Part shown: positions 55,014 through 63,770 of the stretch, piece after piece
How positions within the stretch are numbered: the first letter of the stretch is position 1
Layout: every line of letters begins with the position of its first letter
NCBI GenBank assembly: GCA_965207985.1
Contig: CBDBND010000027.1
Span: 1 to 64,000, forward strand
DNA from: CBDBND01 sp965207985
Lineage (GTDB): Bacteria > Pseudomonadota > Alphaproteobacteria > Rhodospirillales > Rhodospirillaceae
Length of the DNA: 64,000 nt
Direction: 5' to 3'
The notes under the pieces: model-generated
Databases searched by the model: none
The model's input: only the letters and a program-made list of their open reading frames with translations
Told to the model about the DNA's origin: nothing
Translations under genes and position numbers: made by a program

Positions 55014-56804
55014 CTACTCCGCCGCGGCGCCAAGTTCCGGATTGACGAACTGCTCCGATTCATAGGGCTTTGGCCATTGGCCTCCGTCGTTGGCATTCCC
55101 CGCCACGTCCACCGGTGCGGCTCTGCCCCTGAGCACGGTCGCGTTTGGATCGTTTGGCGGGAAAGACGCTTTGAACGTGTCCATCTCGGCCTTATCGGGC
55201 CAGAGCACACCTAATGCGGCAATTTGCTCCGCGCCGCCCCGCGCCGGGAACCAGATCGCGCCACCTCGCGCGATGGTCATCTTCGGCATGTCATTTCGCC
55301 ATGGCGTCGGATAGTACGTGAACCCGCCAGTCTCAGGATCCAGACGTACGAAGTAGTTGTCAGAGCTGGACCAAACCTTGTCGTCCGGATCCACCCATGT
55401 GTCATAGGGTGTGGCGAACTTCACGGGGATTTGGAAAACGGTCGTTTCGCCGGTGGTGGGATCGAGCTTCTCCATACGGCCGCGATCGTAGACGCCGTAC
55501 CAAATGTTTCCTTTGGAATCGAGACCGGGACGGCGGCTCAAGCAAGGCCGGCTCGGAGACGGATAGGCTTTCGTTGTCTGGGTGGTGGGGTCGTAGACCG
55601 CTACACCGCAGGCATGAAACTCGTTCCACCAGAACCGGTCCTGGCGGTCGACCACGCCGCCATAGGGCGAGCCGTTCATGCTCGGGCTGTCAATGTACGT
55701 CCAGGTGCCGGTCGCGCGGTCCATGCGGCCGATCTTGTTGAAACGGATGTCTGTCCAATAGACGTTACCTTTGGAATCGATGAAGGGCGTGAGGCCGCCC
55801 ATGTCCCTGTGGGTCTCCGAGTCCTTGCCGTAGGCGTCCCAGTTGCCGGTCTTGGGATCGAAATGCACAACGCCGGCCTTCAAGGCCGCAAACCACACCG
55901 TGTCGTCCGTATCGATCGCAATGCCGTGCGGCGCCCACGAATCATGTGGGGTCAGGTAATATTTGTGTTCGCCCGTCGCAGGATTGAGGAAGGAGATGGC
56001 GCTGCGGCGCGTATCGGTGCTCCAGATGTTGCCTTTGCTGTCGAAGGTGATCTCCTGCCTCATTATATTGGGCTCGTCTTCGGTCCGCGGAAACGTGTAC
56101 ATGATGTATTGCGCCTTCCCGAGAACCGTCTCGTCGCGCGGCTCGGTCTCTTCTTCCAACACCGCGCGCACCGGTTTGTCGTCGCCGAAATTCTCTTCGA
56201 GATAGTCGAGCAGCACCTCGCGCTTCGCCAGCGGCAACCGCTCCGGCAACAAGAACGGATCGCTGTCGGGAACGCCCCAGTGCGGCGAGGTTGTCATGTA
56301 GTCAACGACGGCCCCCCAACCGGCGCGGGATTGCGGTTGTGCCGGAAGGAAGTTCCAAGCATGACAAACTGTGCAGTCGTTCTGGACGATGTCGCGGCCC
56401 TCGCTGGGCGGGTAGAGCTCTTCGAAAGGCACGAGCATGCGGCCGGGCAGGGCGCGCGGTCCGACAGGATATTGCACCGGCTCGCTTGCCGTCATGGTGA
56501 TGGGAACCTGAGCTGTTTGGTCCGCCGAAATGGTGACGGTGGTGCGGTCTGAGGTGAGACCCTGATGCTCCGCCCAAACTTCGTAAGTCCCAGGCATGAC
56601 GTTCACAGCGGAGTACGTTCCGCCCTCGGTGAACACGACATAGATGATGTTCGCGTCGGCTTTGCGGGCAAAGACCTTCGCAGCGGAAAACGCCGTCGGT
56701 GCCGTCACTGTCCCCTCTAGGTCACCTGTGCCGGCAATTTTCGCTGCCGCAGGCGTGGTGAGCGCCGCCGACAACATGAGAATGCCCAAAATTTTGTGCA
56801 ACAT
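55014..56804 (-). CDS. Streptogramin-lyase-like beta-propeller with regulatory domain and c-type haem motif, 596 aa
   Basis: Start 56804 chosen for its AGGAGG site and clean signal peptide (ILGILMLSAALTTPAAAK). Residues 28-105 form a carboxypeptidase-regulatory-like beta domain (GTYSAVNVMPGTYEVWAEHQ). A haem motif CTVCH lies near 143 within a cytochrome-c-like stretch. From about 240 to the end is a Vgb/NHL-type propeller with repeats such as EITFDSKGNIWSTDTRRSAI, SWAPHGIAIDTDDTVWFAAL and FIDSKGNVYWTDIRFNKIGR. Vgb linearises streptogramins, but most such propellers with haem are periplasmic proteins of unknown activity. Last gene of a four-gene operon (34 bp gap). Confidence 0.85.
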   Translation of the reverse strand: MLHKILGILMLSAALTTPAAAKIAGTGDLEGTVTAPTAFSAAKVFARKADANIIYVVFTEGGTYSAVNVMPGTYEVWAEHQGLTSDRTTVTISADQTAQVPITMTASEPVQYPVGPRALPGRMLVPFEELYPPSEGRDIVQNDCTVCHAWNFLPAQPQSRAGWGAVVDYMTTSPHWGVPDSDPFLLPERLPLAKREVLLDYLEENFGDDKPVRAVLEEETEPRDETVLGKAQYIMYTFPRTEDEPNIMRQEITFDSKGNIWSTDTRRSAISFLNPATGEHKYYLTPHDSWAPHGIAIDTDDTVWFAALKAGVVHFDPKTGNWDAYGKDSETHRDMGGLTPFIDSKGNVYWTDIRFNKIGRMDRATGTWTYIDSPSMNGSPYGGVVDRQDRFWWNEFHACGVAVYDPTTQTTKAYPSPSRPCLSRRPGLDSKGNIWYGVYDRGRMEKLDPTTGETTVFQIPVKFATPYDTWVDPDDKVWSSSDNYFVRLDPETGGFTYYPTPWRNDMPKMTIARGGAIWFPARGGAEQIAALGVLWPDKAEMDTFKASFPPNDPNATVLRGRAAPVDVAGNANDGGQWPKPYESEQFVNPELGAAAE

Positions 56805-56838
56805 CACATCCTCCTTCAGAACGTCAGAGTGCGATATT

Positions 56839-57180
56839 TCAGCCGCCTGTCCCAACCAGCAACCAACTCTTCTCTGCCACCCAGCCAGCGTAAAGAATTA
56901 TGAATGGAACGACCCAAATGAGAGGTGTCAGTTTATCGAGCCAGCGCGCGGGTAGAAAGAGCCGACCAAGCACAGAGACTATTATGGCGGGAATAATTGC
57001 GATAGCGATCCAGCCGTACCACGTCATGGCCGGACCAAGAACTCTACTGGGAATGTCAGTCAACGAAAACTGTTTCACCAGCGGATAGTATCTAAACAAC
57101 GGGTAATTTATGTAGACCGCCACGGCGTAGCTAAGGCCAGCGACAATCGTGAAGAGGGGTAGCGATATAAAACGGGTCAT
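56839..57180 (-). CDS. Small inner-membrane protein, 113 aa
   Basis: ATG 57180 overlaps the stop of the upstream membrane protein (ATGA), hence coupled translation. Three hydrophobic helices: about 6-26, 47-70 and 82-102 (WYGWIAIAIIPAIIVSVLG, PLIWVVPFIILYAGWVAEKS). No family recognised. Probably works with its partner at 57177-57635. Confidence 0.75.
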   Translation of the reverse strand: MTRFISLPLFTIVAGLSYAVAVYINYPLFRYYPLVKQFSLTDIPSRVLGPAMTWYGWIAIAIIPAIIVSVLGRLFLPARWLDKLTPLIWVVPFIILYAGWVAEKSWLLVGTGG

Positions 57181-57635
57181 ATCAACCCCCGTACATTGTT
57201 TAGCAAGTGACCGATCACGAGATTCCACCACACGGCAAACAATATCAAAGACGTGACAAACCGCCGGGTCATAACGTATTCGCCTATGGGGACGCTCTTC
57301 CAGTAATGCCAATAGGCCGGCAGAAAAAGGAGTGCGATAACGGCGATGTGCTCCTTGGCTTGGAACAGAAAGATTTCAGTGAAAAGGCCGAAGTCCGCAA
57401 GCGACGCTTTTACGTCAAGAATGTAAGCCGGGTAGATGTAAGAGCCGAGTGCGAAGTCGACCACGTAGAGCACGACAATTGCAGACACATATCCAGGAGC
57501 AGGCACGGCCCTGAAACGGTCGACGAACACCTTCGCGGGCGATGGCCGCCGCCAGACGCTCAAACCCTGATGGGTGATCGCGCCCATCAGCGCTATGGCT
57601 ACGAGGCCATGAAGTAAAAGCAAAAAAACGGTCAT
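57177..57635 (-). CDS. Inner-membrane protein, 152 aa
   Basis: Four membrane helices: about 3-23 (FLLLLHGLVAIALMGAITHQ), 48-70 (YVSAIVVLYVVDFALGSYIY), 90-112 and 128-146. His residues at helix ends (LLHG, THQG, EHIA, YWHYW) might ligate haem, as in small cytochrome b-like membrane proteins; untested. Second gene of the operon, 40 bp after 57676-58137. Confidence 0.78.
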   Translation of the reverse strand: MTVFLLLLHGLVAIALMGAITHQGLSVWRRPSPAKVFVDRFRAVPAPGYVSAIVVLYVVDFALGSYIYPAYILDVKASLADFGLFTEIFLFQAKEHIAVIALLFLPAYWHYWKSVPIGEYVMTRRFVTSLILFAVWWNLVIGHLLNNVRGLI

Positions 57636-57675
57636 CGCGATCTCGCCTCGCTTGGGAAACGTAGTCGGGCTCGGG

Positions 57676-58137
57676 TCATTCTTGCGGATCCTGTGCTGGT
57701 TCAGACTTGCGCATGACGAAGTCGATCTCTTGCAGGCCCATGGGCTGGCGGCCGCGATTTCGGATCAATTGGCGAACCATCTCATAGCCAGACTTTTCAA
57801 CGGTAAACTCAACTCTTTCAGAATCCAACTGAGCCCCCTCTCTGGCAACAATGCGAGCGACATCGACGGTCCTGAAGCGGCCGAGTATGTTGGTCCATGT
57901 GCCGGCAGTACTCGTATGTTCGTCCCCTTCTGCGCTAACAGGACCGGTTGCCCGCCAGCGCACAAGGGCATCCTGCAAGTAGTTGCCGTCTTCATCCTTG
58001 ACGGTCCCGACAAAGATGAGCTGATTGTCCAACGGAACGTCGATGATCTCGAAGAAATCATCGCCGTCTGCGTAAGCGTCGATAGAGAGGAATATGCATC
58101 CGACAAAGACCAGAATCCGAAGAAAAGATGTCTTCAT
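57676..58137 (-). CDS. Exported carboxypeptidase-regulatory-like domain protein, 153 aa
   Basis: Start 58137 (KTSFLRILVFVGCIFLSIDA signal peptide). The mature part is a small beta-sandwich: LIFVGTVKDEDGNYLQDALV then RTVDVARIVAREG and VEFTVEKSGYEMVRQLIRN, the transthyretin-like/CarboxypepD_reg pattern also found at the N-terminus of the lyase-like gene in the same operon. First gene of the operon; promoter expected in 58138-58330, shared with the divergent binding-protein stub. Confidence 0.75.
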   Translation of the reverse strand: MKTSFLRILVFVGCIFLSIDAYADGDDFFEIIDVPLDNQLIFVGTVKDEDGNYLQDALVRWRATGPVSAEGDEHTSTAGTWTNILGRFRTVDVARIVAREGAQLDSERVEFTVEKSGYEMVRQLIRNRGRQPMGLQEIDFVMRKSEPAQDPQE

Positions 58138-58334
58138 TTTATCCAATCTGAGCCAATGTGCCCGTTGTGAAAAGAGGAAAATGGTAAGACCGATACCCGA
58201 ATGGACACAGTGCTCAGCCAAATAGACCTTGTAGACAGTGGCGCACAAGGAAACAATGGGATCAATCTGAGTTTAAAACCGGCACCGGTGGTTTGAGAGT
58301 TGCCATTGCCGGGCTTCGTCATGATAGGAAACGC

Positions 58335-58600
58335 ATGCGTCTCGCTTTATTGTTTTTCCTATTGGTCATCATTGCTCCACCCGCAATGTCGGAAACATTG
58401 GCCGCAAACCGGATGGAAACGATCAAAGCGCGGGGTAGTTTAACGTGCGGCATTGTCGCCCGTGTGCGCGGGTTCACAGACATTGATTCAGAGGGGCAGG
58501 TTTCAGGCTTCGAACCCGACCTTTGCCGCGCCATAACGGCCGCGGTTCTAAACTCATGTTTGGCTGGTCATTCAAAAAATGCGTTGGCTTGGCGAATATA
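58335..58600 (+). pseudogene. Amino-acid ABC solute-binding protein (family 3), N-terminal stub
   Basis: ATG 58335 after AGGAA. Signal peptide 1-25, then RMETIKARGSLTCGIVARVR, GFTDIDSEGQVSGFEPDLCR, the start of an AapJ/BztA-like binding protein. Homology ends at TAAVLN (about 58555) followed by a short tail. DNA from 58407 to 58547 is almost identical to 62696-62836 in the complete paralogue, while the signal peptides differ, pointing to gene conversion or a recent duplication. IS630 sits 17 bp downstream. Confidence 0.85.
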
Positions 58601-58616
58601 GTCAGCAAAAATAAGC

Positions 58617-59672
58617 TAGAGCGGTATGATTTTAGGTTGGGTCATATCCTGCGTTTTTGAAATAGTTGGCGCATTCATTTGAGGTATAGGTATCGAGGAG
58701 TCTGCCGATGGCGGCTGAGACGGCCTCGACGGTTCGCGGCGCTTCGAGGCGGAGCAGATGCTTGAGCTTGGCGAAGACCTGCTCGATGGGATTGAGGTCG
58801 GGGGAGTACTTGGGCAGGAACAGGAGCCGGGCGCCGGCCTGGCGGATGGCCTGTCGCACGGCCTTGGACTTGTGAGAGCCGAGGTTGTCCATGATGACGA
58901 TGTCGCCGGGCTTGAGGGTTGGGACCAACACGTCCTGCACATAGATGCGGAAGCGCTCGCCGTTGATCGGCCCGTCGACGAGCCAGGGCGCATCGATTCG
59001 GTCGTGGCGCAGCGCGGCGAGGAAGGTCGCGGTGTGCCAGCGGCCATGTGGCGCCTCGCCGATCAGTCGCGCGCCCTTTGACCCCCAGCCCCGCAGGGGC
59101 GCCATGTTGGTCCTGGTCCAGGTCTCGTCGATGAACACCAGGCGCGTCGGGTCAACCCGGTCGCGGTACTTCAACCACTGAGCGCGGCGGCGCGCCACGT
59201 CACGGCGCCGACGCTCGCCAGCCACCAGCGTTTTTTTTATAGCTCAGGCCCTGCTCGTGAACGAAGGTCCAGACCGAACGGTAGTCCACCTTCAGGCCCC
59301 GATCCGCCAGCTCCCCGACAAGCCCATGAAGCGTGAAATCCCCCCGCGCCACCCGGTCCCGCAACCAGCGCTCGTGCGCCCCCCGGATCGCACGCGGCTT
59401 GTAACCGCCCATCCGGCCCGGCGCCGCGCTGCCCGTCCGCCGGTAGCGCGCCAGCCAGGCAACCGCCGTGCTCTCGCCGATCCCGAAATGCCGCGCCGCC
59501 GCCCGGCACGACATCCCGTCGCGCGACACAGCCGAAATAACCCGTTCTCGAAGATCAAGGGAATAAGCTCTTGCCATCCTTGCTGGCCTCCTTACCCAGC
59601 AAGAATCTTGAATCAGAAATCGAAAAGCTTGTGAATCCCTAAAATGACTCCGTCTAATCACATAAAGCTCTA
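58617..59672 (-). mobile_element. Complete IS630-family element
   Basis: Ends TAGAGCGGTATGATTTTA (58617) and, inverted, TAGAGCTTTATGTGATT (59672), flanked by TA. First frame 59200-59577 (RAYSLDLRERVISAVSRDG, helix-turn-helix). Second frame ends 58632 with LVFIDETWTRTNMAPLRGW, DIVIMDNLGSHKSKAVRQAI and YSPDLNPIEQVFAKLKHLL. They join by slippage on an A-run (AAAAAAAA, near 59233). Probably active or recently so. Confidence 0.93.
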
Positions 59673-59749
59673 GTGGTTCGTCATTAACAGTACATAACCA
59701 AAATACGCTCAGGTAACGTTGCAAATCCCATGGAATGGTAGTGTCCAGA

Positions 59750-60481
59750 ATCTTTCGCACATTTGTTTTGGGCTGGTGGTCTGATCCGGTCAGGCGATCA
59801 TCGTTTTTTCCTTGAGCAGTTTCATGTTGAGGTATCGTTTGGCGGACCATTTGGTTCCCGCGATGTGCCTCAACCTGGCCGCGGCCAGGTTGAGGGCGCT
59901 TTCGCCGTCCGGGAATGCGCCGACCGCGCGGGTCCGCCGCCTGATCTCGCGCATCAGCCGCTCAAGCGGAGTGTTGGTGCGGATACGCCGCCAATGCTCG
60001 TCCGGGAAGGCGTAGTACACCACGGTCTCATCGACGGTCTCTTCCACCAGTTGGGCGGCCTTCGATAGCCGCATGCCCTTGAGCTTGGCGATGACCTCAT
60101 CGGCCTTGGCGCGGGCCGCCGCCCGGTCTTCCTGGGCATGGATGGCCTTGAGCATGTGGGCCACCTCGCGCACCTTGGTGTGAAGCTTCCTCTCGTAGCT
60201 CCCGGCCCGGGTGTCCCGGAGGGCCTCCGTGCGCTCGTAGCGTTCCGCATTGCACAGCCGGTCCGCCTCGGCGTCCAACAGCGCATTCAGCGTCTCCTCC
60301 ACGCTGCCGCGCACGATCTTCCCCAGGTGATCCTGGATGCGATCGTCGTCAATCCTGATAACGTTCGACAACGGCTTCGTGCTATCTTCCTTCATGGTGG
60401 CTCCTTCGTTCTGGGTCCGTTGATTCCGCAAAACCAACCTAACCAGATCAGGGGCCACCAACCCAATAAATGTGCGAAAAA
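59750..60481 (-). mobile_element. IS256-family element with in-frame internal deletion
   Basis: Inverted ends TTTCGCACATTTGTTTTGGG and, opposite, TTTCGCACATTTATTGGGTT. The transposase frame (start 60395, stop 59790) has the N-terminal part IQDHLGKIVRGSVEETLNAL, then jumps after LHTKVREV to the C-terminal AHMLKAIHAQEDRAAARAK and HWRRIRTNTPLERLMREIRR (E motif). About 190 of 400 residues, including both catalytic D motifs, are missing while frame is kept. A non-autonomous derivative. Confidence 0.9.
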
Positions 60482-60649
60482 CTTTCTACGTTATCCATGG
60501 AATGTTTGGTGCCATTTCCTCCTATGTGTTCAGGCCGTTTACAATTCTGACCATGGCTGATCGCGACTATATAAAAAAGCGCGCCTTCGAAATTCAACGA
60601 GATTTACAAGCCGGTAGACTCGATGCTGGTGTATTAGGTTACAAGACAC

Positions 60650-61487
60650 TAGGGTGTGGACTCAATTGATCCAGCATCTTATGGCGAAGAGTTGGATCAT
60701 TGCGAGGAAGTTTTTGGCTGATTTCTCGAAGCGCGTTGCTAATCGGCGCATGTCTTTCATCTTGCAGAAGAACCGCTCGACGATGGTCCTTTGGGCATAG
60801 AGGTTTGGATCGTGCGGGATAGGATGACGCGCGTTGCTCTTTGAAGGAATGACAGCCAGCGCTCCTTCATCGGCGATCTGCTGCCTGATTTTGGCGGTGC
60901 CATAGGCCTTATCAGCGACGATGGCGAGCGGGGCCTTTTCCCAATCCAGGAAAGAGCCCATGGCTTGGCTGTCATGGACCTGCCCGCCGGTGATGTCCAG
61001 CCGGAGCGGGCGGCCCTTGGCATCTACGGCCGCGTGAACCTTACTTGTGCGACCCGCGCGTGAGCGTCCAATACCTTCTGCCAAGCCCCCTTTTTTGACC
61101 CTGCCGCTGCGCGGTGAGCCTTGACGATGGAACTGTCAATGAAGATCAGACTGTCCTCGCACTGCTTGGCAAGAGCATCGAAAATGCCTTGCCATACACC
61201 CCGCTCACCCCATCGGGTGTAGCGGTTATAGACCGTGGTCCGCGGGCCGTAACGCTCCGGTAAGTCCCGCCATGGGGCACCCGTGCGCAGAATATAGAAG
61301 ATACCGTTCAAGACCTGACGGTCATCCTTACGCTGAGGACCGCGCCCCTGTTTGGGAAGAAGTGGGCCGATCACCGACCACTCCTCATCTGTCAAATCAA
61401 ATCGTGCCACTCTTGCCTCCAATAAAAGAGGCTGTGAATCACACCTGCTTAGGTAAAATCAAGACATTGAATTGGGTTCACACCCTA
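60650..61487 (-). mobile_element. Complete IS5-family (type B) element with TA duplication
   Basis: Termini TAGGGTGTGGACTCAATTGA and, inverted, TAGGGTGTGAACCCAATTCA, TA on both borders. First frame 61024-61422 (ARFDLTDEEWSVIGPLLPKQ, LRTGAPWRDLPERYGPRTTV). Second frame 60662-61084 in -1 register after the AAAAAAGGGGG run, with IVADKAYGTAKIRQQIADEG and TIVERFFCKMKDMRRLATRF. Inserted in the methyltransferase-like gene. Confidence 0.95.
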
Positions 61488-61970
61488 ATCAAAGAATGCA
61501 GTTCGACCATTGAAAGTTTGGCGCAAACCGATCCGTCATTCCAAGTATTCCACCGGTACTTAGCTTTGCAGTGCACTCTTTTCAACATCCTGCAGGAACA
61601 AAGAACGTCACGGGGAGAAAGTTTCTATGTAGATTTAAGTGAACTGACTTTTGGTCGCGTAGACGTAATCTGCATTGACGATGATACAGTCAAGTTCATT
61701 GAACAGGCCCAATACAGCATGGGTGGTAACCAGGAGAGGATGTTCAAACTCTGGAGAAATTACTTTGAATTCTGCGGTTATACGGATGACACCGTGCCCA
61801 TTGCCGTTCTGTATGTTGTAAACTTTGTCGTAAATGATGTGCTGGAGAATCTGCCCTATCTCGTACCAGGTCGGGCGCTAGTCGATGTGGGCTCAAGCAT
61901 TGGTTTAGCCGATCTGTTCCTGCGCCATTTTGGATTTACGCAAGCCTATATGATCGACATTAACGAAGAT

Positions 61971-62024
61971 GCCCTCGCCGCGGGAAGAATGTTGGCTGCC
62001 CTCGCCGCGGGAAGAATGTTGGAA
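61971..62024 (+). repeat. 27-bp tandem duplication in coding sequence
   Basis: GCCCTCGCCGCGGGAAGAAT begins at 61971 and again at 61998; the 27-bp units match at 26 positions. It adds nine residues (ALAAGRMLA) in frame just after motif II of the methyltransferase. Confidence 0.95.
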
Positions 62025-62390
62025 AGATTAGAACTATCAGGGATGCACTTTCTTAAGCCAGAAGAATGGGAATCCATACCTGCTGATCAGATCGATCTCA
62101 TACACTCCTTTCGATCTTGGCTAGTCAAATATCCGTTTGAAGAATACGAGAGCCTTTTTTTAGAATATCTAAAGCCTGGACTAAGGGCCGCCGTCGATAT
62201 CAAGGAAAAATGGACACCCGCCGAAAGTAGCACCCTCATTGTAAACGCTCAAGATCGATTCCTGATCAATGGATACAAGCGGACTCCCCGTATTATGTTT
62301 GTGTACTGACAAAGTTTTCAAACAAAGACAGACGTCATTACAAACAGATTTGCAAAAAGACATGATCCGGAACAGATCACGACGTGTGGC

Positions 62391-62461
62391 CCGGGAGATC
62401 CGGATGCGGACCAAGACCGACGGAGGCAGAGTCCGCCATTCTACCGTTAAACTATTCCCCA
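62391..62461 (-). tRNA. Degenerate tRNA-Gln (anticodon CTG)-like relic
   Basis: On the minus strand the order and spacing match alphaproteobacterial tRNA-Gln: acceptor TGGGGAA, D arm GTTTAACGGTAGAAT, anticodon arm GCGGA-CTCTGCC-TCCGT (anticodon CTG), 4-base variable loop, T arm CTTGG-TCCGCAT-CCGGA, acceptor TCTCCCG. Faults: T-loop TCCGCAT instead of TTCGAAT, position 37 is C rather than a purine, one T-stem and one acceptor mismatch, and no clean CCA. Best read as a tRNA pseudogene. Confidence 0.5.
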
Positions 62462-62535
62462 GCAGGGATACGCGAAATGCCGCGACCAGGTTCTGGTCTA
62501 TTTTATTTTATTCCGGTCCGCCAAAACCAAATCCT

Positions 62536-62554
62536 CCAACCGTTAGACGGTTGG
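62536..62554. promoter_or_regulatory. Perfect hairpin in the leader of the binding-protein gene
   Basis: CCAACCG, loop TTAGA, CGGTTGG: 7-bp stem located 74 bp before the 62628 start. It is not followed by a T-run, so it may be a leader structure or weak terminator. Confidence 0.4.
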
Positions 62555-62627
62555 TTACACTCGGCCTATTGTGAGGCAACGCCGGTTTCGTCAGGGTCTC
62601 GCGCCAACGCTGAGGGAAAGGACGTTC

Positions 62628-63629
62628 ATGCCCGTCTTACTCGCCGCTTTGGTGATCATCGCCACATCCACAATGCCATCGGCTATGGCCGCAAGCCGGA
62701 TGGAAACGATCAAAGCGCGGGGTAGTTTAACCTGCGGCATTGTCGCCCGTGTGCGCGGGTTCACAGATATTGATTCAGAGGGGCGGGTTTCAGGCTTCGA
62801 ACCTGACCTTTGCCGCGCCGTAGCAGCCGCGGTTCTTGGCCAAGACGCCAAGGTGACGTATGTGACGGCGGATAATGTCGAAAGTTTCATTGAGAGCGGT
62901 GAACCAGACGTCGTTGCGCGGCGCCTGACGGTTACGCTGCGCCGCGACCTGCAGCCCGGGCTTACATTTAGCCGGGTGGTTTTTTATGACGGCACAGCCC
63001 TCCTCGTTCCTATTGCATCGCAGGCGGCGACGCCCTCTGCATTTGCCGGGCATACCATTTGTGTGCGCGATCAGTCGGAAGCCGACGTTGGTCTCTCTTC
63101 CTATTTCGCCGCACGGCGCCTAACGTTTGAGGCAATTCGCGCAGCAGACCTTAAGGACGTTACGGACACATTCTTAAGCGGAGACTGCAATGCTTTGGCT
63201 GCCGATCTGTCCGAACTCGCTCCGATCCGGGCCGATAGGCATGAGAGATTCGCAATTCTTCCGGAGTTGTTGTCAAAGGAGCCCCTCGCTCTCCTGACGC
63301 ACGCGGACGACCCGCAATTCAACGCCATCGTAGATTGGACGATGAATGCCCTAATCGCGGCCGAGGAACTGGGTATTGCCGCGGATGATGCTAATTCGCC
63401 GCGTGATCACCTCGTTTCGCAAATGCGACAATTTCTAGGGCTTGACCCTGGCAACGGTGCAGCGCTCGGCCTTCGTGAAACGTGGGCCGCTGACGTCATC
63501 GCGACTGTCGGAAACTATGGTGAAATCTATGCGCGCAATCTGGGTGATGGCAGTGCGATCCAACTGCCGCGCGGATACAACGCGTTGTGGCGGGACGGCG
63601 GCCTCCTGTACGCGCTGCCTATGCGCTAG
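62628..63629 (+). CDS. Amino-acid ABC transporter solute-binding protein (AapJ/BztA-like), 333 aa
   Basis: ATG 62628 follows AGGGAAAGGA. Signal peptide 1-24 (VIIATSTMPSAMAAS). The SBP family 3 fold: SLTCGIVARVRGFTDIDSEG, VSGFEPDLCRAVAAAVLGQD, LTFSRVVFYDGTALLVPIAS, CVRDQSEADVGLSSYFAARR and a C-terminal WADVIATVGNYGEIYARNLG, as in AapJ/BztA general amino-acid receptors. No permease or ATPase gene adjoins, so it may serve an unlinked transporter or, given the neighbouring redox genes, another periplasmic binding role. Confidence 0.88.
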   Translation: MPVLLAALVIIATSTMPSAMAASRMETIKARGSLTCGIVARVRGFTDIDSEGRVSGFEPDLCRAVAAAVLGQDAKVTYVTADNVESFIESGEPDVVARRLTVTLRRDLQPGLTFSRVVFYDGTALLVPIASQAATPSAFAGHTICVRDQSEADVGLSSYFAARRLTFEAIRAADLKDVTDTFLSGDCNALAADLSELAPIRADRHERFAILPELLSKEPLALLTHADDPQFNAIVDWTMNALIAAEELGIAADDANSPRDHLVSQMRQFLGLDPGNGAALGLRETWAADVIATVGNYGEIYARNLGDGSAIQLPRGYNALWRDGGLLYALPMR

Positions 63630-63770
63630 GGCACAACCAAACAGGTTAGCAATTGCGATGTCCCGAACCTTTAGCCCGCTCCCCACATCACTCGATCCAC
63701 ATCCAACGATGCTCTAGACTAACAATCGACCCGATGCATAAAAGCCATCAGGTCGGGTAGGGAGAAAGCA

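Larger units (their letters stand above)
60553..62309 (+). pseudogene. Class I methyltransferase-like gene split by IS5 insertion
   Basis: The 5' piece (ATG 60553 to 60651, possibly from an earlier ATG at 60502) reads ADRDYIKKRAFEIQRDLQAG to LGYKT. The 3' piece from 61488 continues IKECSSTIESLAQTDPSFQV. Removing the IS5 and one TA restores an unbroken frame of about 306 codons. The core holds ALVDVGSSIGLADLFLRHFG (motif I, SAM binding), AYMIDINEDALAAGRML (motif II) and LKPGLRAAVDIKEKW. Substrate unknown. Expression of the 3' piece alone would need a new start. A 27-bp duplication lies inside motif II. Confidence 0.8.

Noticed and set aside
55224..56552. A 442-codon plus-strand frame opposite the lyase-like gene
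   Set aside because: It is the antisense shadow of the propeller gene, which has signal peptide, haem motif and repeats on the minus strand.
61272..61487. N-terminal extension of the methyltransferase-like frame into IS5
   Set aside because: Those residues are read from IS5 DNA. The true 5' part lies on the other side of the element at 60553-60651.
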